This document shows positions 6,815 through 12,091 of a DNA stretch of 12,091 nt, one piece after another. Under the pieces are notes generated by a model. It was not told the DNA's origin, did not search any database, and saw only the letters and a list, made by a program, of their open reading frames with translations. Position 1 is the stretch's first letter, and the number at the start of each line of letters is the position of its first letter. Position numbers and translations under genes: made by a program. Source of the stretch: Chloroflexota bacterium (lineage in GTDB: Bacteria; Chloroflexota; UBA6077; JADZDV01); the NCBI GenBank assembly GCA_020850915.1, contig JADZDV010000042.1:1-12091 (forward strand), written 5' to 3'.

Positions 6815-7483
6815 TCAGTACGCCAGGAGCCCGGACTCGACGGCGTAGCGCACCAGCGCGGCACGACCGCGCAGCCCGAGCTTCTCCATCAGACGCGCCT
6901 TGTAGCTCTCGACCGTCTTGACTGAGAGCACCAGGGACTCGGCTATCTCCTGGTTCGTGTGGCCGAGCGCCACGAGGCGTAGTACTTCCTGCTCCCGCTC
7001 GGTCAATCGGGGGGAGTCAGCCTGCGCGCGGCCCATGGGGGCGCTGCTGTCATACCCCAGCAGGTCGGTGACCAGCACCTTCGTTAACGACGGGTGCAGG
7101 TACATCTCATCACGAGCCACGGCCCGAATCGCGGAGAGCAGTTCGGTATCAGCCGCTCGCTTCAGGGCGTAGCCGGCCGCGCCGGCTTCCAGCGCGCGCC
7201 GGAGGTAGCTCTCGTCGTCATACATCGAGAGCATCAGCACCTTGACGTCCGGCGCCTGGCGCTTGATGCGCTGGGTTGCCTCCAGTCCGCCCCCGCCACT
7301 CATGGCGATGTCCATCAGGACGACGCGCGGGCGCAGCGCCAGGATCTTGTTCACCGCTTCGACGCCGTCCGAGGCCTCGCCAATGACCTCCATGTCGCCC
7401 TGGGCGTCGAGGAGCATCCGAAGGCCTGATCGGAGCACGGCGTGGTCGTCGGCAAGCACGAGACGGATTGTGTCGCCGTTCAT
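6815..7483 (-). CDS. NarL/FixJ-type response regulator
   Basis: A 222-residue cytoplasmic transcription regulator. The receiver domain (about residues 5-122) has the acidic pair D12/D13, phospho-acceptor Asp58 in LMDIAM, the switch residue Ser86 and Lys108. The C-terminal LuxR-type helix-turn-helix (about 158-218) has LTEREQEVLRLVALGHTNQEI and LSVKTVESYKARLMEKL. Kinase phosphorylation of Asp58 should promote dimer formation and DNA binding. The ATG at 7483 is chosen because it gives the standard N-terminus (TIRLVLADDH) and has GAGG 5 nt upstream; a longer frame exists but would overlap the kinase gene. It lies 7 nt after the sensor kinase stop, so the two are translated from one transcript as a cognate pair. 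Confidence 0.96.
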   Translation of the reverse strand: MNGDTIRLVLADDHAVLRSGLRMLLDAQGDMEVIGEASDGVEAVNKILALRPRVVLMDIAMSGGGGLEATQRIKRQAPDVKVLMLSMYDDESYLRRALEAGAAGYALKRAADTELLSAIRAVARDEMYLHPSLTKVLVTDLLGYDSSAPMGRAQADSPRLTEREQEVLRLVALGHTNQEIAESLVLSVKTVESYKARLMEKLGLRGRAALVRYAVESGLLAY

Positions 7484-7490
7484 GTACGCC

Positions 7491-8738
7491 TCACGGGAGA
7501 GCGTGCAGCGCCGGGTCGGGCGCCGCGATCGGCGCCTGGACGAACACCGTTGTCCCGGCGCCCGGAGAGGACTCGATGGTGAGCTTTCCGCCGACCAGCA
7601 GCGAGCGCTCGCGCATGCCGTGGAGGCCGAGGCTCTGTTCTCGGTCCAGCATGGCCACGGCGTCGAAGCCATACCCATCGTCTTCCACGATCGCCACGAG
7701 CGAGTCACCCCGCCGCTCGACAATCACGCTGGCCGACGCGCCGCCAGCGTGGCGGGCGACGTTCGTCAGGGCCTCCTGGATCACCCGGTAGACGGCTGTC
7801 TCCGTCTCGGACGGCAGGCGCACGCCCTCCAGGCCCGCCGTGTGGAAGTCGATCTCCAGGCCGTACTTCCGCGCCTGTGCGTTGACGTGGCGCCGGACGG
7901 CCGCCACCAGCCCGAGATCGTCGAGCACGCTCGGCCGCAGCTCAAGGGCAAGGCCGTGGACGGCCTCCAGTGTGCTGCCGGCCAGCTCTCGGAGCTCCGT
8001 CACCTGGGTACGCACCTGGACCGGGTCGCTCAACCCCTCCAGGACCTTGAGCCCCACCACCAGGGAGGTCAGGGTCTGGCTGGTCTCGTCGTGCAGCTCG
8101 CGGGCGATGCGCTTGCGCTCTTCCTCCTGTGCGCTGATGACCTTCTCGAGCAGTTGCGCGCGGATCTGCTCCTTCTGAAGCAGCTCATCGGAGAGCTGAG
8201 CCAGCTCGCGGTTGCGCCGCAGCAGCTCCTGGCGTCCCGCCTCGATCTGCGACTGCGAGCGCCGCAGGCTGTCAAGCATCGTATTGAATGCGTCGGCAAG
8301 CTGACCGATCTCGTCGTTGGCCCAGACGCGCGCCGTCCGGCTCAGATCGCCAAGCTGCACCTGCCGCACAACGGATACCAGATCCAGAATCGGGCGCGTT
8401 AGCACCATGGTGAGCAGGCACGCCCAGACGGTCCCGACGAGCGACGACACCGCGACGACGAACGCCAGGTCGCGCGTGATCACGAGGATCACGTACTCTG
8501 GCGATTGCGTGGCGCCGATCGCTTCCGGCAGGGTCAGCCACAGCGTGACGACGATGCCAACGCCCAGGAGACCCACCATGCCGAGGACGATGCCCAGGAT
8601 CTTGACGCGGACCGGAACGGCGCCCGCCAGACTCCAGCCAAGATCCCAGAGCTGCGCGATACGCGCCGAGGCCAGCGCGATCAGGGGCCGGAGGACGGAG
8701 CGTCGCGACGGCGCGCCCACTCGCTGCGAGATGCTCAC
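7491..8738 (-). CDS. Sensor histidine kinase, HisKA_3/HATPase_c with HAMP domain
   Basis: A 415-residue inner-membrane NarL-partner type kinase. Two membrane helices (about residues 45-67 and 90-114) enclose a very short outer loop of about 22 residues. A HAMP linker (about 114-166, with NDEIGQLADAFN) and a coiled coil (about 160-207) follow. The HisKA_3 dimerization domain has the phospho-acceptor His216 in ERKRIARELHDETSQ, and the ATPase domain has the N box QEALTNVARH (about 321-330), EDDGYGFD (352-359) and SLGLHGMRER (369-378). With so small an outer loop, the signal is probably sensed within the membrane or relayed by a partner. The start codon is GTG at 8738 without a clear Shine-Dalgarno; a TATCTT box lies about 8 nt upstream, so the true start may be leaderless or slightly inside. 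Its partner regulator follows directly. Confidence 0.95.
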   Translation of the reverse strand: MSISQRVGAPSRRSVLRPLIALASARIAQLWDLGWSLAGAVPVRVKILGIVLGMVGLLGVGIVVTLWLTLPEAIGATQSPEYVILVITRDLAFVVAVSSLVGTVWACLLTMVLTRPILDLVSVVRQVQLGDLSRTARVWANDEIGQLADAFNTMLDSLRRSQSQIEAGRQELLRRNRELAQLSDELLQKEQIRAQLLEKVISAQEEERKRIARELHDETSQTLTSLVVGLKVLEGLSDPVQVRTQVTELRELAGSTLEAVHGLALELRPSVLDDLGLVAAVRRHVNAQARKYGLEIDFHTAGLEGVRLPSETETAVYRVIQEALTNVARHAGGASASVIVERRGDSLVAIVEDDGYGFDAVAMLDREQSLGLHGMRERSLLVGGKLTIESSPGAGTTVFVQAPIAAPDPALHALP

Positions 8739-8801
8739 CCGGACAAGATACCAGACGGCATCGAATCTGCGAGCCTGGAGGCGATGGGCCAGACCTGGGG
8801 G

Positions 8802-9131
8802 CTACCCGGCTCGGGGCAGCGAGGCCGGAATACGCCGCGCCACCGGCTCGCCCGCGGCGGCTTCGCCTGGCACGCTCTCGCACAACCTCAGGTCGGCGCT
8901 CCGGCCGATCGCCTGCGCTATGACGGTCCAGGCGCGGGTCACCGCCTCGTCGAACCCCGGGAACCAGGCGTCCTGGAGCTCGAAGTCATCTCTGACGACA
9001 TAGCCGCCTTGCGTGCCGCTCCCTGGAGAGACCTCGATCCGGTACGGCTCCTGAACCCCGGCGAGCCTCCAGGTGAACGTGGCACGATCGTCCGCGATCC
9101 AGACGTTCAGATTGGAATAGAGGTTAGGCAT
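8802..9131 (-). CDS. Hypothetical protein, 109 aa, unrecognised
   Basis: A small, probably soluble protein with no recognised family. The first 60 residues alternate polar and hydrophobic residues in a beta-strand pattern (ATFTWRLAG, YRIEVSPGSG, GGYVVRDDFELQDAWF). An amphipathic helix follows (about 63-76, AVTRAWTVIAQAIG), then an Ala/Pro-rich tail. There are no membrane segments, and there is one cysteine (about 83). The ATG at 9131 has GGAG 7 nt upstream, and coding appearance is good. It lies 63 nt upstream of the sensor kinase on the same strand and may be co-transcribed with it, which makes an accessory role conceivable but unproven. Confidence 0.75.
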   Translation of the reverse strand: MPNLYSNLNVWIADDRATFTWRLAGVQEPYRIEVSPGSGTQGGYVVRDDFELQDAWFPGFDEAVTRAWTVIAQAIGRSADLRLCESVPGEAAAGEPVARRIPASLPRAG

Positions 9132-9280
9132 GGGTGTCTCCGTCCGCGCGATTCAGCGCCAGGTCATTGTGGCCAGTGGCGCGTCACCGCATTCTTATTG
9201 AACGGATGAACGCCGCGGCCGATGCGCAGCGCCGCGGCCCATCTGTCCGCCATGAACCGGAGCCACGACGGAATCTGCAC

Positions 9281-9301
9281 GCGGCCGAGTCTGGCGGCCG
9301 C
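9281..9301 (-). other. 7-bp GC hairpin just after the metalloprotease gene
   Basis: GCGGCCG (9281-9287) and CGGCCGC (9295-9301) pair perfectly around a 7-nt loop, beginning 21 nt past the minus-strand stop codon. No U tract follows, so it is not a standard intrinsic terminator; it may protect the 3' end or aid termination. The rest of 9132-9322 shows nothing recognisable. Confidence 0.35.
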
Positions 9302-9322
9302 GGGTCTCACCCTGGCTCTGGT

Positions 9323-10456
9323 CTAGCTCACCGCGGCCAGGTCCGCCGCGCCCTGGAGTTGAGCGACACGCTGCAGGAAGACGCCCAGGCTGGGGCTTGC
9401 CGCTCTGAGCGCTCGGAGCTGCCTGGGAATCGGGCTCTGGCCAGCCGGCCCATCGCCGTAGCTGCCGTGGAACGCAAAGTAGGCCTGGTTGAGCTTACGC
9501 AGGGGGAACCCGCGGGCCACGAGCGCCTGGCGCTGGCTCTCCATGTAGGTCTCGGCCCCGTCAACCTGGCCGGCGGCCAGGAGTCGATCGACCTCCGTGC
9601 GAATGACACGCATGCTGTCCTGGAACTCCCGTTGGCGCGGTGAGAGGCGAGTACCGACCGGCACGACCGGCAGCCCCAGCTCGCCCGCGAGACGGACGCC
9701 AATCTCCTGACCTGCCATCTCAGCGGCAGTCTCGTTGATCTCGCGCGCCTGTTGATCGGACCAGTACAACCTCCCGAGCGGCTGAAAGAAGAGGTAGGCG
9801 TGAACCCACTCATGGGCGACCGCTGCGAGCATCTGCTGGCCGGTGCCGCCCTCCAGCACCATCGAGGGGTAGGTGGCCAGGCCGCCAACCGGCGTGACAA
9901 GGGCGGAGAGGTCTCTCGATTCGACGGAGGCTTCGAGCTGCTCGCTCGCGACCGGCCCGACGTCTGTCCTCAGCAGCGAGTACTCCGCGACACGGATGCG
10001 GTCACGCGGCGAGACGACCAGGACTCTTGGTGGCTCGGTAAAGACGAAGCTCACCGGTGGGAAGAGGACGGGCGCATCGCCGGCCAGGAAGGTGCGGGTG
10101 ACCAGTCCCTCCTGACGCCAGCTCTGCTCCACCATTCGCTCGATTGCCGGTTCGATCTCGCCGCCCGCGGCGTGCCGGGCGGCCGGGGGGAGCAGGAAGA
10201 ACGACCGGGCCGCCTCGAGATCCCCGGGGCTTGGCGGGGAGGCCTGGCCGCGCAACGCCGCGAGGAGCCGGCCAGCGCGGTCAGACACCTCTCGGATCTC
10301 CCAGTCCACCAGACCAAAGCGCTCCGGCGCGGCGGCCTGCCGGACGAGCAGGCCGCGCAGATCGACCGGATCGCGAAAGAGCGCCGCGCTCAGGAACAGG
10401 CACGCCAGGAGCAGACGGACGACCAGCATCGCCATGAGCAAGTCTAACCGCGCCAT
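9323..10456 (-). CDS. Membrane-anchored HExxH zinc metalloprotease-like protein
   Basis: A 377-residue protein with an N-terminal hydrophobic signal anchor (about residues 5-27), so the body probably lies outside the membrane. A gluzincin-type zinc site is visible: HEWVH at 215-219 gives two histidines and the catalytic glutamate (E216), and NETAAE at 241-246 supplies a likely third ligand, Glu242, 22 residues later, as in thermolysin-like enzymes. The C-terminal part, LNQAYFAFHGSYGD (about 322-335), resembles the predicted-aminopeptidase group COG4324, where a similar LNNAYL...Y block follows the zinc site; this match is from memory and tentative. Substrate unknown. The stop is TAG at 9323-9325. 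The ATG at 10456 has no clear Shine-Dalgarno; in-frame ATGs at 10435 and 10429 are alternatives. It is divergent from the ECF sigma gene, 162 bp away. Confidence 0.88.
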   Translation of the reverse strand: MARLDLLMAMLVVRLLLACLFLSAALFRDPVDLRGLLVRQAAAPERFGLVDWEIREVSDRAGRLLAALRGQASPPSPGDLEAARSFFLLPPAARHAAGGEIEPAIERMVEQSWRQEGLVTRTFLAGDAPVLFPPVSFVFTEPPRVLVVSPRDRIRVAEYSLLRTDVGPVASEQLEASVESRDLSALVTPVGGLATYPSMVLEGGTGQQMLAAVAHEWVHAYLFFQPLGRLYWSDQQAREINETAAEMAGQEIGVRLAGELGLPVVPVGTRLSPRQREFQDSMRVIRTEVDRLLAAGQVDGAETYMESQRQALVARGFPLRKLNQAYFAFHGSYGDGPAGQSPIPRQLRALRAASPSLGVFLQRVAQLQGAADLAAVS

Positions 10457-10554
10457 CGTGCCCGTGGCTTCTGTGACGCGTCCATTGGTTTGTCACCCGA
10501 CCCGGTATGGCGGCGTCCCGTCGAGCTGCTCCGGCCGTTTCTCGATCCGGTCGG

Positions 10555-10560
10555 TATACT
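10555..10560 (+). promoter_or_regulatory. Candidate -10 box (TATACT) for the ECF sigma gene
   Basis: TATACT matches the sigma-70 -10 consensus at five of six positions and lies 58 nt before the ATG at 10619. No TTGACA-like box is present 16-18 nt upstream, and no typical ECF -35 (GGAAC) is seen, so self-activation by the encoded ECF factor is not supported by the sequence. Confidence 0.35.
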
Positions 10561-10618
10561 GCTGGCCAGCGCGCCCATCCAGAACGCCTGAGCCTGACGG
10601 AGCGAAGAGCGAACGGCT

Positions 10619-11236
10619 ATGGTCGATCCGAGCCTGCTCGAACGACGCAGCCTGGAGGCTGCTCGACAGGGGGACGTCGCCGGATTCAACCGCCTGGTCG
10701 AACTGTACCAGCGCCTGGCGTTCAACGTGGCGTACCGCGTGCTGGGCAATCAGGACGAGGCGGCCGATGCTACCCAGGACGCCTTTCTCTCCGCCTATCG
10801 TGCCATAGGCAGCTTTCAGGGGGACAACGTCCGGGCGTGGCTCCTGCGGATCGTCGTAAACGCCTGCTACGACCACCTGCGCCGCGCCAGGCGGCAGAGA
10901 GCGGACTCCCTGGAGGCGCTCTCTGAAGCCGCCGAGACCGAGGTAGCGCCGCCTGACACCACACCAGGGCCGGAGGCGGTGGCGCTGACAACCGAGACCG
11001 CCGAGTACATCCAGGCTGCGCTCGATCGACTACCGGACGACCAGCGAGCGGTGGTGGTGCTGTGCGACGTTCACGGTCTGAGCTACGAAGAGGCAGCGGA
11101 GAGTCTCGAGGTCGCCATCGGCACCGTCAAGTCGCGCCTGAGTCGGGCGCGCGCTCGCCTGCGCGACGATCTCACGCGGCTCGGGGAACTTCCCGGCGCC
11201 TCCCGGCGTCCTTCTAGTGAGGGATTACACTCCTGA
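10619..11236 (+). CDS. ECF (RpoE-like) RNA polymerase sigma factor
   Basis: A 205-residue extracytoplasmic-function sigma factor with only the two minimal domains. Sigma2 spans about residues 22-92 (FNRLVELYQRLAFNVAYRVL, DEAADATQDAFLSAYRAI, and WLLRIVVNACYDHLRR). A linker rich in Ala, Glu and Pro (about 93-125) leads to sigma4 (about 128-186), with LPDDQRAVVVLCDVHGLSYEEAAESL and the recognition helix GTVKSRLSRARARLRDDL. It would switch on a stress or envelope regulon when released from its partner. The stop codon overlaps the start of the anti-sigma gene (TGATG at 11234-11238), so the two are translationally coupled. GAAGAG 9 nt before the ATG is the only Shine-Dalgarno-like sequence. Confidence 0.97.
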   Translation: MVDPSLLERRSLEAARQGDVAGFNRLVELYQRLAFNVAYRVLGNQDEAADATQDAFLSAYRAIGSFQGDNVRAWLLRIVVNACYDHLRRARRQRADSLEALSEAAETEVAPPDTTPGPEAVALTTETAEYIQAALDRLPDDQRAVVVLCDVHGLSYEEAAESLEVAIGTVKSRLSRARARLRDDLTRLGELPGASRRPSSEGLHS

Positions 11237-12091
11237 TGTCCGCCATGGCCGATCTGCCCCACCTGACCCTGGACGAGCTTTCCGAAGAGCTGGATGGTCG
11301 TCTGTCGGCCGATGCTCGGCCGCGAGTCGACGCCCATCTTGCTGGCTGCGCCCGGTGCGCGACCGAGCGAGAGTCGCTCCGTCGCACGGTCGCGCTCGTG
11401 AAGGCTTTGCCGCTGCTGGATGCTCCTCGCAGCTTCGTGCTGCCGACGGAGCCGCGGCTGATCCGCCCTGCGCAGGAGCGCTTCCTGAAGTGGTCCCGAA
11501 TCGGCGCCGCGCTCGCCGCGGCGCTGTGCGTGCTGTTCTCTGCCGGGGCGGTATTGGAGACCGTGCAGGCGCCCGACCGCTCGACTGCCGGGGCGGCGCG
11601 GTCTGCGAGCGTCCCAGCGGGGGAATCGAACGCGGTCAAGAGCGCGCTGAAGCCCGCGGCGCCGGCTCCCACAGCGGCGCCGGCTCCCACGGCGGCGCCG
11701 GCTCCCACAGCCGCGCCGGCTCCTACGGCGGCGTTGAGATCCGCCGAGGCACCCCGCGAACCAGCCCTGGCTGCCGCCCCGGCTGCCTCGCCGGCCGCGG
11801 CAGTCGCGCCAACTGCGCCAGTTGCGCCGGCCCCACAGGCCGCCGCCCCCGCGGCTGCCCCGGTGCCCGCTGCCGCCCCCGCGGCGGCTCCGCGCGCACC
11901 GGAGGCCGCTCCGGACGCCCGTTCGCAGCCCGGCGTCGGAGGCGTATCCCAGGGGAGCGCCCCCGCGGCTCTTCCGGCGTCGAGCGGGGCCGCGGCGCCG
12001 GCCGCCGCCGGGGCGCCGACCGCGGCGTCGACGCCGGACCGCGGCTACGCCTCGAGCGTTCCCCAGTTGAAGGCTCCGGAGGCCTCGAAGC
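11236..12091 (+). CDS. Zinc-binding transmembrane anti-sigma factor, partial (C-terminus beyond right edge)
   Basis: The first 285 residues of a membrane anti-sigma factor that should hold the upstream ECF factor inactive. The cytoplasmic part (about residues 1-85) begins with an LDELSEELDGRLS helix and contains the zinc-binding anti-sigma motif HxxxCxxC (His34, Cys38, Cys41) in HLAGCARC. One membrane helix follows at about 87-107 (IGAALAAALCVLFSAGAVL). From about 110 to the edge, roughly 175 residues are very rich in Ala and Pro, including four AAPAPT repeats, and are predicted to be extended and outside the membrane. Such a long linker suggests that a further extracytoplasmic domain lies past the edge, perhaps a sensor or cell-wall-reaching module. 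Translation starts at the ATG overlapping the sigma stop. Confidence 0.92.
   Translation, partial: MSAMADLPHLTLDELSEELDGRLSADARPRVDAHLAGCARCATERESLRRTVALVKALPLLDAPRSFVLPTEPRLIRPAQERFLKWSRIGAALAAALCVLFSAGAVLETVQAPDRSTAGAARSASVPAGESNAVKSALKPAAPAPTAAPAPTAAPAPTAAPAPTAALRSAEAPREPALAAAPAASPAAAVAPTAPVAPAPQAAAPAAAPVPAAAPAAAPRAPEAAPDARSQPGVGGVSQGSAPAALPASSGAAAPAAAGAPTAASTPDRGYASSVPQLKAPEASK
11656..11727 (+). repeat. Four tandem 18-bp repeats encoding AAPAPT in the anti-sigma linker
   Basis: Copies begin at 11656, 11674, 11692 and 11710, each reading about gcggcgccggctcccacN with two substitutions in the last copy and otherwise changes only at the final base. Because the unit is 18 bp, gain or loss of copies keeps the frame and only changes the length of the Ala/Pro linker outside the membrane. 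Near-identity at the DNA level suggests recent expansion. Confidence 0.9.

Noticed and set aside
7242..8402. A 386-codon plus-strand open frame opposite the sensor kinase and response regulator
   Set aside because: The opposite strand has intact catalytic motifs for both proteins; this frame is a shadow without domain signatures.

Overview
This is a GC-rich bacterial chromosomal window with tightly packed genes and nothing that looks like a phage, transposon, CRISPR array, rRNA or tRNA. Several features fit a high-GC Chloroflexota member of the Thermomicrobia/Sphaerobacter type: more than one sigma-70-type factor, a DUF2079 membrane protein with the beta-rich C-terminal tail common in that phylum, a DUF1015 protein and a NarL-type two-component pair. 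This assignment is an inference from protein flavour, not from a marker gene.

Left part (1-2518, all minus strand): a sigma-70 (RpoD/SigA-family) gene runs off the left edge. Its upstream region holds a perfect 11-copy GCCT microsatellite. Next come a complete DUF1015 gene with a TATAAT box 8 nt before its ATG (probably leaderless) and a small putative single-pass membrane protein.

Middle (2519-5591): a 444-bp non-coding stretch separates the minus-strand genes from a plus-strand pair. It contains palindromes, an 11-bp perfect hairpin and a good plus-strand intrinsic terminator. The hairpin and the terminator share sequence with an alternative 7-bp stem, so the layout resembles a transcription attenuator. 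The plus-strand pair is a DUF2079 polytopic membrane protein and a J-domain protein with a cysteine-rich zinc-type module and a C-terminal membrane anchor.

Right-centre (5647-10456, all minus strand), in order of transcription: a membrane-anchored HExxH metalloprotease-like protein, an unrecognised 109-aa protein, a HisKA_3-type sensor kinase, its NarL/LuxR response regulator 7 nt downstream, and a complete second sigma-70-family factor with its own candidate promoter. The second factor has unusual residues in region 2.4, where the -10 element is read.

Right end (10619-12091, plus strand): an ECF sigma factor overlaps by one base with a zinc-binding anti-sigma factor, which carries a single membrane segment and a long Ala/Pro-rich outer region cut by the window edge. 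The window is therefore a regulatory neighbourhood, with three sigma factors, one anti-sigma factor and one two-component system in 12 kb.
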